Assembly: GCA_016788165.1 (NCBI GenBank)
Contig: JAEUTH010000002.1
Location: 1-45,644, forward strand
Source of the DNA: Bacteroidia bacterium
GTDB lineage: Bacteria > Bacteroidota > Bacteroidia > AKYH767-A > OLB10
Direction: 5' to 3'
Length of the DNA: 45,644 bases
Shown here one piece after another: positions 17,972 to 25,780 of this stretch. Each line of letters opens with the position of its first letter. The first letter of the stretch is position 1. Under the pieces are notes generated by a model. The model was not told the DNA's origin, ran no database searches, and worked only from the letters and a program-made list of their open reading frames with translations. Position numbers and translations under genes: made by a program.

Positions 17972-19216
17972 ATGATAAACCGAAGAAGCTTTTTAAAAAC
18001 AATACCTGTAACGGCACTATTAATACCACAGCCTTTACATAAGTTTTATGCAAAGCACTTGTCCACAACGGAAGACGATGCATTTTGGGAAAACATTGCC
18101 CAGGCTTATAATGTGGATAGAAGTATCATCAACCTTAATAATGGTGGTGTATCTCCTCAACCTGTTGCTGTTCAAAATCGTTTTGTCGAACTTAATACCG
18201 AGGCCAATAAAGGCCCCAGTTACTATATGTGGCGCATTATGGACAAAGGGCGCGAACCCTTACGCGCACGTTTGGCAAACTTGGCCGGTTGTGCAACCGA
18301 TGAAATTGCCATACAGCGCAATACTACCGAAGCTTTAGGTAATGTGGTAATGGGCATAAATTTACAACCTGGCGATGAGGTGGTACTTTCAAATATGGAC
18401 TATCCAAATATGTTGCAGGCTTGGAAACAACGCGCCCAGCGCGAAGGTATTAAACTGGTTTTTGCTGATTTGAAATTACCCTCAACAGATACCGATTATC
18501 TGACAAATGCTTATACACGGTTATTTACATCAAAAACAAAAGTGGTACACCTAACACACATGATTAATTGGTGTGGCCAGCTTATGCCTGTAGCACAAAT
18601 TGCTGCGCAGGCAAACAAATTTGGAATTGAAGTTATTTTAGATGCCGCACATACTTTTGCGCATATTCCATTCTCATTATCGGAAACAGGATGCCATTAC
18701 GCTGGTACCAGTTTACACAAATGGTTGGGTGCGCCTTTTGGCACGGGGTTTTTATATGTGGCAAAAGATAAAATTAAAAACCTGTGGCCTTTATTGCCCA
18801 GTAACGAACCGCAAAGCAACGATATACGCAAGTTTGAAGTATTAGGCACCCGTAGTTTTGCAGCCGAACAAGGCATAAATGCTGCTATTGATTTTAACGA
18901 AAGCATAGGTATGGTTCGAAAAAGCGAAAGGTTATATTTTTTAAAAAATTATTGGTGTAGCAAGGTTATCGGCTTGCCGCGTATAAAAATAAACACACCG
19001 CTACATTCAAAATTTTCGGGCGCCATTGCACACGTTGAAATTGAGGGTTACACGGCAGCAACTTTAGAGGCAGCATTGTTTCAGCAGTTTAAAATTCATA
19101 CTTCGCCAATTGGCTGGGCGTATTTGGATGGCGTACGTATTACGCCTAATGTTTATACCCGTTTAAGCGAATTGGATGTTTTGGTTGAGGCAATAAAAAC
19201 ATTAGCTAAAAAATAA
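17972..19216 (+). CDS. Class V aminotransferase-fold PLP enzyme with Tat-type signal
   Basis: This 414-residue fold type I PLP protein is related to isopenicillin N epimerase and cysteine desulfurase-like enzymes. The N-terminus, MINRRSFLKTIPVTALLIPQ, matches the twin-arginine consensus (RRSFLK) followed by a hydrophobic stretch. This suggests export of the folded, cofactor-loaded enzyme to the periplasm. Core motifs are INLNNGGVSP near residue 53, RNTTEALGNV, ILDAAHTFAHIPF with the PLP-ring Asp, and GTSLHKWLGAPFGTG, where Lys250 should form the Schiff base. The substrate is not predictable. It is divergent from the giant surface protein gene and followed by a hairpin terminator shared with the DUF3127 gene. 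A second, non-exported member of this family lies at 27201-28376. Confidence 0.92.
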   Translation: MINRRSFLKTIPVTALLIPQPLHKFYAKHLSTTEDDAFWENIAQAYNVDRSIINLNNGGVSPQPVAVQNRFVELNTEANKGPSYYMWRIMDKGREPLRARLANLAGCATDEIAIQRNTTEALGNVVMGINLQPGDEVVLSNMDYPNMLQAWKQRAQREGIKLVFADLKLPSTDTDYLTNAYTRLFTSKTKVVHLTHMINWCGQLMPVAQIAAQANKFGIEVILDAAHTFAHIPFSLSETGCHYAGTSLHKWLGAPFGTGFLYVAKDKIKNLWPLLPSNEPQSNDIRKFEVLGTRSFAAEQGINAAIDFNESIGMVRKSERLYFLKNYWCSKVIGLPRIKINTPLHSKFSGAIAHVEIEGYTAATLEAALFQQFKIHTSPIGWAYLDGVRITPNVYTRLSELDVLVEAIKTLAKK

Positions 19217-19228
19217 ATTCGAACAAAT

Positions 19229-19260
19229 AAAAAAGCCGCTCTGCAAGAGCGGCTTTTTTT
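19229..19260. terminator. Bidirectional terminator between PLP enzyme and DUF3127 genes
   Basis: AAAAGCCGCTCT (19231-19242) and AGAGCGGCTTTT (19246-19257) form a perfect 12-bp stem with a GCA loop. A's flank the left side and T's the right side, so both convergent transcripts can end here. Confidence 0.92.
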
Positions 19261-19274
19261 AGATATGCAATGTT

Positions 19275-19655
19275 TTAAAATGGTAAATCATCATCGGTTG
19301 CTGCCGGCAATGGGTTGCTGCTAAATGAGTCAGCAGGTGTGTTGGCAGGCGGTGCATAATTACTTTGGGGTTGGGTGCTGCCAGCGGCTTCTAAACGCCA
19401 GGCACGTATATCACTATACCAGCGTCCATTATACTCGCGCGATTCGATGTTAAGTGATGCTTTAACCTGCTGTCCGATGCTAAATTTTTTCAACTCCTGT
19501 ACTTTTTCTCCCATCAAACTAATGCATACTTTTTTAGGATATTGTTCTTCGGTTTCGATAACAAACTCTTGTTTACTCCAAGGTTTGCCTGCCTTGGTTT
19601 GCCCACCGGCTTCGGGCAGTATGTGAATAATTTTTCCGGTAATGTCTAATGCCAT
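19275..19655 (-). CDS. DUF3127 family OB-fold-like protein with SSB-type acidic C-terminus
   Basis: This 126-residue protein matches the DUF3127 family by its core: MALDITGKIIHILPE, GKPWSKQEFVIETEEQYPKK, then SLMGEKVQEL and YNGRWYSDIRAWRLE. Residues 1-90 look like a single beta-rich OB-fold-type domain. A low-complexity linker rich in Ser, Pro, Ala and Asn (about 92-118) follows, and the chain ends DDDLPF. That tip closely resembles the DDDIPF tail with which bacterial SSB recruits repair and replication partners. A single-stranded nucleic-acid-binding role is therefore plausible but is inference; the family is officially of unknown function. It is convergent with the PLP enzyme gene and divergent from the EamA gene. 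The ATG start directly precedes the conserved block. Confidence 0.9.
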   Translation of the reverse strand: MALDITGKIIHILPEAGGQTKAGKPWSKQEFVIETEEQYPKKVCISLMGEKVQELKKFSIGQQVKASLNIESREYNGRWYSDIRAWRLEAAGSTQPQSNYAPPANTPADSFSSNPLPAATDDDLPF

Positions 19656-19796
19656 GTGTTTGATAAATTAATTTTTTCGTTGCACGAATATGCAGTTTTT
19701 ATCAATGCATAATGGTTACAGTTTAAAAATGTTCGGTTAGCTATGTGAACTTAATTAATTTATTGCTTTGCAGGTAGCAAATAAACAGTAACAGCC

Positions 19797-20699
19797 GTGC
19801 GTAAAATTGTGCTTGCACATTTAGCTGTATTAACAGCTAATATTATTTATGGGATAAATTTTTCGATTGCAAAAGATGTAATGCCGGCATTTATAGGCCC
19901 GTTTGCTTTTATATTGATTAGAGTGGTGTCGGCAGCCATATTGTTTCTGATTATTCATTTGTTTTTTATTAAGCAAAAAGTTGCCCGTAAACACCTGTTT
20001 TTATTAATGCAATGTGCTTTGTTCGGAGTGGCAATAAATCAACTTTTGTTTTTTAAAGGGTTGTCGCTAACGCAACCAATTAATGCAGCATTGGTAATGT
20101 GTACCAATCCCATACAGGTGGTACTGCTATCGGCTATGTTAGGTAAAGAAAAAATGGGCTGGCATAAATGGGCAGGTATCATCATGGGATTAACAGGTGC
20201 TATTAGTATTATTTTATTTGGTAAGAAATACAGCCTCAACAACCAAACTTTTTTAGGCGATGCCATGGTTTTTACCAATGCCCTGGCTTATGCTTACTTT
20301 ATGATTATTGCCAAGCCTTTACTAAAGGAATATCATCCGTTAACGGTAATGAAATATTCTTTTTTAATAGGCAGCATCATGGTTTTACCTTTTGGCTTGC
20401 CCGAGTTTTTAGAAATTAACTGGCAACAAATGCCCCAAAATATCTATCCAAAAATTGCCTTTGTAGTAATAGGTACCACTTTTATAGCCTACATCTTTAA
20501 TAGTTTTGGTTTGCGTTATTTAAGCAGTAGCGTAGTTAGTGTATATATTTATGCGCAACCCGTTTTTGCAACACTTATGAGTATGTATAAACTACAAGGC
20601 AACCCCGGATGGCTGCATGGTTTGGCAGCGCTGCTTATATTTAGTGGTATTTATTTGGCTTCAAGGTCAGATGGTTTTTTAAAAAAGGAAACAGGTTAA
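19797..20699 (+). CDS. EamA/DMT family transporter (GTG start)
   Basis: This 300-residue inner membrane permease has ten predicted hydrophobic helices in two EamA repeats of about 140 residues. HLAVLTANIIYGINFSIAKDV forms TM1, and FVVIGTTFIAYIFNSFGLRYLSSSVVSVYIYAQPVFA is the conserved region of the second repeat. The family exports amino acids or other metabolites; the substrate here is unknown. The start must be GTG at 19797: TM1 begins only seven residues later, an in-frame TAA lies five codons upstream, and no ATG fits. It is a single gene with 63 bp before the yicC operon. There is no sign of local regulation. Confidence 0.93.
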   Translation: MRKIVLAHLAVLTANIIYGINFSIAKDVMPAFIGPFAFILIRVVSAAILFLIIHLFFIKQKVARKHLFLLMQCALFGVAINQLLFFKGLSLTQPINAALVMCTNPIQVVLLSAMLGKEKMGWHKWAGIIMGLTGAISIILFGKKYSLNNQTFLGDAMVFTNALAYAYFMIIAKPLLKEYHPLTVMKYSFLIGSIMVLPFGLPEFLEINWQQMPQNIYPKIAFVVIGTTFIAYIFNSFGLRYLSSSVVSVYIYAQPVFATLMSMYKLQGNPGWLHGLAALLIFSGIYLASRSDGFLKKETG

Positions 20700-20707
20700 A
20701 CCAATCG

Positions 20708-20736
20708 TTGTAATTAGCTGCATTAAATTATTTTTG
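20708..20736 (+). promoter_or_regulatory. Candidate promoter of yicC-gmk-nadD (TTG-N18-TATTTTTG)
   Basis: TTG at 20708-20710 and an exact TAnnTTTG match (TATTTTTG, 20729-20736) are separated by 18 bp, the same spacing as at asnB. The ATG follows 26 bp downstream. This is the best promoter match in the window. Confidence 0.65.
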
Positions 20737-20762
20737 AAGCCTGTTAAATATAAAATTTAAAT

Positions 20763-21632
20763 ATGATAAAATCTATGACCGGTTTTGGCCGTGCCACCCT
20801 GGCAACTAATGGTAACAGCCTTACGGTAGAAATCAGATCGCTAAACAGTAAGTTTTTAGAACTTAACTTGCGGTTACCTTCGGTATTCAGCCCGGCCGAA
20901 ATGCTTATACGTACACAGCTAACAAAAACCTTGGAACGCGGTAAGGTTGATGTAAATATAAGTTTGGGAAATGCAACGGATGATGGATTGGCGCATATAA
21001 ATACCGATGCTATAAAACACTACTTAAACCAATTAAAAAAAATATCCGGTAACACGACCGATACTGCGCAATACCTGCCACAACTGTTAACCCTGCCACA
21101 AGTTATATCAGCCCCTAAAACGGTAGCCGATGATAAACAAATAAAGCAGTTAGATAAAGTGCTTAAAGAAGCGCTCACAGCATTTAACAGCTTCAGGGTG
21201 CAAGAAGGCCAACAGCTCGAAAAAGAATTTAAACAACAGTTAAAAACGTTTGAAAAGCATATCAAACAAATTGAAAAGATTGAACCGGAACGCATAAAAA
21301 ACATTCGCGGTAAATTGCAGCAAGCCCTAGCCGAACTTTCGGTTAAGGCTGTTGCCGATACGGGTCGGTTAGAGCAGGAGTTAATTTTTTATATAGAAAA
21401 ATTAGATGTATCGGAAGAGAAGTTCAGGCTACGCAGCCATTGCCGCTACTTTGCCGAAGTGCTTGAAAGCAATGATGCCAATGGCAAAAAGCTGGGATTT
21501 ATTATTCAGGAAATGGGACGCGAAATTAATACCTTAGGCAGCAAGGCAAACCATGCAACCATACAACGCCATGTAGTAGAAATGAAAGACGAGCTCGAAA
21601 AAATGAAAGAACAAATAGCCAACGTTTTATAA
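20763..21632 (+). CDS. yicC: YicC/YloC family endoribonuclease
   Basis: This 289-residue cytoplasmic protein begins MIKSMTGFGRA, the family signature. The N-terminal YicC domain continues through EIRSLNSKFLELNLRLP. The C-terminal DUF1732 domain ends FIIQEMGREINTLGSKA and the NH..I...VVEMKDELEKMKEQ region. YicC family members have been shown to be endoribonucleases that act on RNA, including small RNAs. Length is typical (about 290). It is the first gene of a unit with gmk (32 bp gap) and nadD. The yicC-gmk pairing is widely conserved in bacteria. A good promoter lies at 20708-20736. Confidence 0.96.
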   Translation: MIKSMTGFGRATLATNGNSLTVEIRSLNSKFLELNLRLPSVFSPAEMLIRTQLTKTLERGKVDVNISLGNATDDGLAHINTDAIKHYLNQLKKISGNTTDTAQYLPQLLTLPQVISAPKTVADDKQIKQLDKVLKEALTAFNSFRVQEGQQLEKEFKQQLKTFEKHIKQIEKIEPERIKNIRGKLQQALAELSVKAVADTGRLEQELIFYIEKLDVSEEKFRLRSHCRYFAEVLESNDANGKKLGFIIQEMGREINTLGSKANHATIQRHVVEMKDELEKMKEQIANVL

Positions 21633-21664
21633 CAAGTAACATAACCTATATACGCCATACAACC

Positions 21665-22243
21665 ATGCCAAACAAACTCATACTTTTTTGTGGCCCCAGT
21701 GGCAGTGGTAAAACCACCATCGTTAAATATCTTTTAGCCAACAGCACACGGCTTACATTTTCGGTAAGTGCTACAACACGCCAAAAGCGAACTACTGAAA
21801 TTGATGGTAAGGATTATCATTTTATAAGTGTTGATGACTTTAAGAAACACATCAGCAACAACGATTTTATTGAATGGGAAGAAGTTTATACCAATGGATA
21901 TTATGGCACTTTAAAGGCAGATGTTGATGCACACCTTAAAAACAATAAAGTGGTTTTGTTTGATGTAGATGTAGAGGGCGGCTTAAACATTAAAAAATAT
22001 TTTGGTGAAAACCTGCTGGCTGTATTTGTGCAGCCGCCATCGGTAATCGAGCTCGAACACCGTTTGATAGCACGCCAATCCGAATCGGCCGAATCGCTGA
22101 AAAAAAGATTGGCCAAAGCAAGTCTGGAGCTAACCTATGCCAACCGGTTCGACAAGGTTTTGATAAACGATAATTTGGAAACAGCTTTATGGCATGCACA
22201 AAAAATGGTGGAAGATTTTACAGGGTTTTCACTCAATGCATAA
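21665..22243 (+). CDS. gmk: Guanylate kinase
   Basis: This 192-residue enzyme phosphorylates GMP to GDP with ATP in purine nucleotide synthesis and salvage. The P-loop is GPSGSGKTT at residues 9-17. The GMP-binding region has SVSATTRQKRTTEIDGKDYHF (the family's S.TTR.PR..E..G.DY.F) and FIEWEEVYTNGYYGT. A lid with RL..R follows (KKRLAKASLEL). Length is slightly below the 205-210 of E. coli but usual in this phylum. It lies between yicC and nadD with gaps of 32 and 12 bp, which supports a shared transcript. Cytoplasmic. Confidence 0.97.
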   Translation: MPNKLILFCGPSGSGKTTIVKYLLANSTRLTFSVSATTRQKRTTEIDGKDYHFISVDDFKKHISNNDFIEWEEVYTNGYYGTLKADVDAHLKNNKVVLFDVDVEGGLNIKKYFGENLLAVFVQPPSVIELEHRLIARQSESAESLKKRLAKASLELTYANRFDKVLINDNLETALWHAQKMVEDFTGFSLNA

Positions 22244-22255
22244 TGCAAACCTCAA

Positions 22256-22831
22256 ATGAAAATTGGTTTATACTTTGGTTCATTTAATCCGGTACATAAC
22301 GGCCACATGGTTATTGCAAACTACATGGCCGAGTTTGCACAGTTAGACCAGGTATGGATGGTAGTATCGCCACAAAACCCACTTAAAGCACCAACTACTT
22401 TACTAAGCGATACGCAACGTCTGGCAATGGTTAAAATTGCTATTGGCGACTACAAAAAACTGAAAGCTTCTAACATTGAATTTAAGTTGCCCAAACCATC
22501 GTACACCATACATACCTTGGTGTACCTTTCAGAAAAATATCCACAACACGAGTTTGCTTTAATTATGGGTGCCGATAGTTTGGCAACATTACCAAAATGG
22601 AAAAACCATGAAGCCATTTTAGAACATTATCATATTTATGTTTATCCACGTCCGCAAATTACTTTACCGGCATTAGCAAATAATAAGCATGTGCATATTG
22701 TAAACGCACCGTTAATGGAACTCTCATCAAGTTTTATTCGTAATGCAATTAAAGCCAAGCATGATGTACGTTTTATGGTACCCCATCAGGTATTTGTTTA
22801 TATGGATGAAATGGGATTTTATAAAAAGTAA
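22256..22831 (+). CDS. nadD: Nicotinate-nucleotide adenylyltransferase
   Basis: This 191-residue enzyme joins nicotinate mononucleotide and ATP to form deamido-NAD in NAD synthesis. GLYFGSFNPVHNGHMVIANY (residues 3-22) holds the nucleotidyltransferase HxGH motif. MGADSLATLPKWKNHEAIL is the conserved nicotinate-nucleotide binding region. The C-terminal SSSFIRNAI carries the ISSTxIR-type adenylyl-binding motif. The start ATG is 12 bp after the gmk stop. It is probably the last gene of the yicC operon, since a short palindrome (22853-22867) separates it from the next gene. Confidence 0.97.
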   Translation: MKIGLYFGSFNPVHNGHMVIANYMAEFAQLDQVWMVVSPQNPLKAPTTLLSDTQRLAMVKIAIGDYKKLKASNIEFKLPKPSYTIHTLVYLSEKYPQHEFALIMGADSLATLPKWKNHEAILEHYHIYVYPRPQITLPALANNKHVHIVNAPLMELSSSFIRNAIKAKHDVRFMVPHQVFVYMDEMGFYKK

Positions 22832-22852
22832 ATAGGTAAGCTAAACAAATAC

Positions 22853-22867
22853 GTATTTTTAAAATAC
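22853..22867. promoter_or_regulatory. Short palindrome upstream of the PaiB-type gene
   Basis: GTATTTT and AAAATAC flank a single T, giving a perfect 15-bp palindrome 22 bp before the PaiB-type ATG. It could be an operator or a weak transcript end; there is no GC-rich stem. Confidence 0.3.
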
Positions 22868-22888
22868 ATTAAAAAAACAATATAAAAC

Positions 22889-23545
22889 ATGTATCATTTT
22901 TCCTATTATAAAGAAACCGAACAACAGGTAATAATTGACTTTATGGAAGAACATCCATTTGCATTTTTAACCGGAAGTTTTTTATCAGGTCAACAAGTTG
23001 CAACACAAATACCGGTGTTAATAGAACAAAGAGGTGATGAACTGTTTGTTCAAGGGCATATCATGCGCAATACCGACCACCACAAAGCCTTTATCGAAAA
23101 TCCAAATGCATTAATAGTTTTTACCGGTCCAAACTGCTATGTAAGTGCGTCCTGGTACAGCAATCAGCAATCGGGCTCAACCTGGAATTATATGAGCGTG
23201 CACCTGACAGGTCAAATTACATTTATGCAGCCACAAGCATTTGCCGATTTTATGCGAAGGTTTACTTTAAAGTTTGAAAACGGTAATCAACAATCGCCTA
23301 CTATATTTGATAATTTGCCGGCAGATTATATTGATAAAATGATGCCGGGCATTGCCGGTTTCGAAATGAAAGCCCAAAAGGTTGACAATGTTTTTAAGCT
23401 CAGTCAAAATAGAGATGCAGAAAGCTATGGCAACATAATTGCCCAACTTCGGGCAAAGGGCGGCAACAGCGCATTAATTGCTGAAGCGATGCAAAAAAGA
23501 GAAGCAAAACTTTTTTCAAACAACAACGGCAAACCCAAATTATAA
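22889..23545 (+). CDS. FMN-binding negative transcriptional regulator, PaiB family
   Basis: This 218-residue protein of the split-barrel flavin-binding fold matches the PaiB family. MYHFSYYKETEQQVIIDFMEEHPFAFL starts the chain, IPVLIEQRGDELFVQGHIMRNTDHHKAF is the barrel core, and FTGPNCYVSASWY and TWNYMSVHLTGQI are typical family blocks. IAGFEMKAQKVDNVFKLSQN near the C-terminus is the conserved end. In Bacillus, PaiB was linked to repression of sporulation and protease genes; in Bacteroidota its role is unknown, and an enzyme or stress function is equally possible. It follows nadD by 57 bp. No polyamine acetyltransferase (PaiA) is next to it. Confidence 0.93.
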   Translation: MYHFSYYKETEQQVIIDFMEEHPFAFLTGSFLSGQQVATQIPVLIEQRGDELFVQGHIMRNTDHHKAFIENPNALIVFTGPNCYVSASWYSNQQSGSTWNYMSVHLTGQITFMQPQAFADFMRRFTLKFENGNQQSPTIFDNLPADYIDKMMPGIAGFEMKAQKVDNVFKLSQNRDAESYGNIIAQLRAKGGNSALIAEAMQKREAKLFSNNNGKPKL

Positions 23546-23896
23546 TACCGTTGTACATTTAGCCAATCAAGCATCTGAAAATAATTTTAATACGCGCAGC
23601 AGAAATTTTTTTTGGCAAGTGGCAACTTATGCAGTTCATGCAATTGTGCAGTTACCTACATCAGCAATATACAGCCTTGCTCAAAATTTGCCATATTAGA
23701 CATTTTATTTATTAATGTAACTGCATGATACTTGAAACGAATTTTTTTAACAACCAAAGAGTTACTTTTAAAATTATACAGTTAAACTTTGTTTTTTGTT
23801 TACGTATTTTAAATTTTTGCAGTTGAAACGGCCTTGGTATTCGTTTGTATTTTTTTAATTCTTTACTTTTTAATCGCCCATGAAGTTTTCTAAAAA
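23546..23896. other. 351-bp intergenic region with repeated TGCAGTT heptamers
   Basis: No gene-like frame is visible. TGCAGTT occurs on the plus strand at 23630, 23647 and 23818, and as AACTGCA at 23719. Of these, TGCAGTTAC (23647-23655) and GTAACTGCA (23717-23725) make a 9-bp inverted repeat. The 3' third is AT-rich. A six-codon ORF (MKFSKK, 23880-23900) overlaps the next start codon. Confidence 0.6.
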
Positions 23897-24448
23897 ATGA
23901 AACACAACATCTTTTATTTTATTATTTTAATTAGCCACATTTTATTTTTTAAAAGTATTGCGCAACACCAACCAGCGCATGATTTTAAACCGCATCACAG
24001 CATAAGTTTGGTATTAAGTCATGCAACTGTTTTTAATGGGCTTAATACGGAAGGCAAACGCCAGGTTATAAATTTGCCCGCTTGGGGTATTGATTACAAC
24101 TATCAGTTTAAGCCCAAATGGAGTTTGGGTATTCATACTGATATTATTATCGAAAAATTTGTTGTCGAAAAACAGGGTGAAACAGGAACCGAAGCAGCAT
24201 TAGAACGTAGCTACCCCATTGCACCGGCTATTGTAGCCATGTATAAAATTAACCACCATTGGAGTGGTTTATTAGGTGCAGGAATTGAGTTTGAGAAAAC
24301 AGAAAATTTTTTCCTGAATCGTTTGGGTATTGAGTATGCCCTTGAGATGCCCAACGAATGGGAGTTTTTAGCTTCATTTAATTATGATATCAAATGGAAT
24401 GCTTATGACACTTACATTTTAGGTGTTGGTGTTGCAAAACAATTTTAA
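23897..24448 (+). CDS. Putative outer membrane beta-barrel protein
   Basis: This 183-residue protein has a signal peptide (MKHNIFYFIILISHILFFKSIAQ). Alternating hydrophobic/polar stretches follow, such as HSISLVLSHATVF, WSLGIHTDIIIEKFVV and WSGLLGAGIEFE. The chain ends GVGVAKQF, with a terminal Phe typical of outer-membrane barrels inserted by BamA. With about eight strands it would be a small barrel. I do not recognise the family. It is followed after 103 bp by the lipoprotein FGE gene. The ATG overlaps the stop of an upstream six-codon ORF (ATGA), so translational coupling is possible. Confidence 0.75.
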   Translation: MKHNIFYFIILISHILFFKSIAQHQPAHDFKPHHSISLVLSHATVFNGLNTEGKRQVINLPAWGIDYNYQFKPKWSLGIHTDIIIEKFVVEKQGETGTEAALERSYPIAPAIVAMYKINHHWSGLLGAGIEFEKTENFFLNRLGIEYALEMPNEWEFLASFNYDIKWNAYDTYILGVGVAKQF

Positions 24449-24551
24449 ATGGTTGTTTGAAGTAGCATTCATCTATTACATTATCTGATTCATTAAATGC
24501 ACGTCAAATTTTTTTACTCTTGCTATTAATTTAATTTTTTCTTGCTATGCC

Positions 24552-25679
24552 ATGTTTAAGCAACGCTACATAACCATTTTTTGTATTGCAGCCACATTTG
24601 TATCATGCAAACAAATGCGGGATGATAATAATGCGGCCACCGTTTCAAAAACAGATACTTCGGAAATTTGTTGCGAATCAAATTTGCCATCGCGCTTTGG
24701 CAAGCAAGGTTCAACCACCAATATTGTTCCATCAGGCGATACATCAACACAAGGTATGGTTTGGATTAATGGAGGTACCTTTATGATGGGAGCTGATAAT
24801 GATCAGGCATCGCGCGATGAATATCCCAAACATCGTGTAACGGTTGATGGCTTTTGGATGGATGCCACCGAAGTTACCAATGCACAATTTGATGCTTTTA
24901 TAAAAGCAACCGGATACATAACTACAGCAGAAGTAAAACCGCTTTGGGAAGATTTAAAAAAACAACTGCCACCCAACACACCCAAACCGCACGATAGTTT
25001 ATTGGTGGCTGCATCGCTTGTGTTTAAGCCTTCAAACCAACCGGTTGATTTAAATTATTTCAGCCAGTGGTGGCAATGGTTGGCAGGTGCTAACTGGAAA
25101 CATCCACAAGGGCCAAACAGTAATATTAAAGACAAAGAAAATTATCCGGTAGTACATATAAGTTGGGATGATGCCGTTGCTTATTGTAAATGGGCCGGCA
25201 AACGATTGCCAACCGAAGCCGAATGGGAGTATGCAAGCCGTGGAGGCTTAGTAAATAATATTTATAGTTGGGGCAATGAGCATGTAGATGCAGGCAAGCC
25301 TAAGTGCAATTCGTGGCAAGGCAAATTTCCGTATCGCAACGATTTAAGCGATAACTATTATGGTGCAGCCCCTGTTAAATCATACACAGCAAATGGGTAT
25401 GGTTTATTTGATATGGCTGGCAATGTTTGGGAGTGGTGTAGCGATAATTATAAAGACAGCTACTACACCGAAGTACAAAAAGGAGCTATTAATCCACAAG
25501 GCCCCGAAACCAGTTTCGACCCCGAAGAACCTTATACACCCAAACGCGTAACGCGTGGCGGTTCGTTTTTATGTAATGATGGATACTGTAGCGGATACCG
25601 CGTGGCACGCAGGATGAAGAGCAGCCCCGATACAGGTTTGGAACATTTGGGTTTCAGATGTGTGCGAGATAAAAGGTAG
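24552..25679 (+). CDS. Formylglycine-generating enzyme family lipoprotein (SUMF1-like)
   Basis: This 375-residue protein carries a lipoprotein signal with lipobox FVSC and Cys19. The FGE-sulfatase domain runs from about residue 72: MVWINGGTFMMGADNDQASRDEYPKHRVTVDGFWMDATEVTN is split over the first two strands, and YPVVHISWDDAVAYCKWAGKRLPTEAEWEYA with YGLFDMAGNVWEWC follow. The C-terminal RGGSFLCNDGYCSGYRVA keeps both active-site cysteines (Cys341 and Cys346), with the same spacing of five as in human FGE. The enzyme should therefore be able to oxidise a sulfatase cysteine to formylglycine, rather than being a degenerate GldK/GldJ-type relative. No sulfatase is encoded in the window. The lipid anchor implies action outside the cytoplasm. 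Confidence 0.93.
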   Translation: MFKQRYITIFCIAATFVSCKQMRDDNNAATVSKTDTSEICCESNLPSRFGKQGSTTNIVPSGDTSTQGMVWINGGTFMMGADNDQASRDEYPKHRVTVDGFWMDATEVTNAQFDAFIKATGYITTAEVKPLWEDLKKQLPPNTPKPHDSLLVAASLVFKPSNQPVDLNYFSQWWQWLAGANWKHPQGPNSNIKDKENYPVVHISWDDAVAYCKWAGKRLPTEAEWEYASRGGLVNNIYSWGNEHVDAGKPKCNSWQGKFPYRNDLSDNYYGAAPVKSYTANGYGLFDMAGNVWEWCSDNYKDSYYTEVQKGAINPQGPETSFDPEEPYTPKRVTRGGSFLCNDGYCSGYRVARRMKSSPDTGLEHLGFRCVRDKR

Positions 25680-25780
25680 CGGTTCTTTAAGCATTAAACA
25701 ATAAGCCATATCACACCTTCTGACATTATAATTTAAACAGCACATACATAAGTTAAAACAGAAACCAAGGTTATAGAATT

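Noticed and set aside
18048..18338. 96-residue alternative frame inside the Tat-exported PLP enzyme
   Set aside because: It lies wholly within a conserved enzyme in another frame and has no independent support.
19207..19260. Possible tRNA suggested by a TTCGAA-like sequence next to a GC-rich stem
   Set aside because: Only one hairpin is present, with no cloverleaf or acceptor stem; it is a bidirectional terminator.
23478..23699. 73-residue plus-strand frame overlapping the end of the PaiB-type gene
   Set aside because: It overlaps the coding end in another frame, has no family resemblance and ends in low-complexity intergenic DNA.
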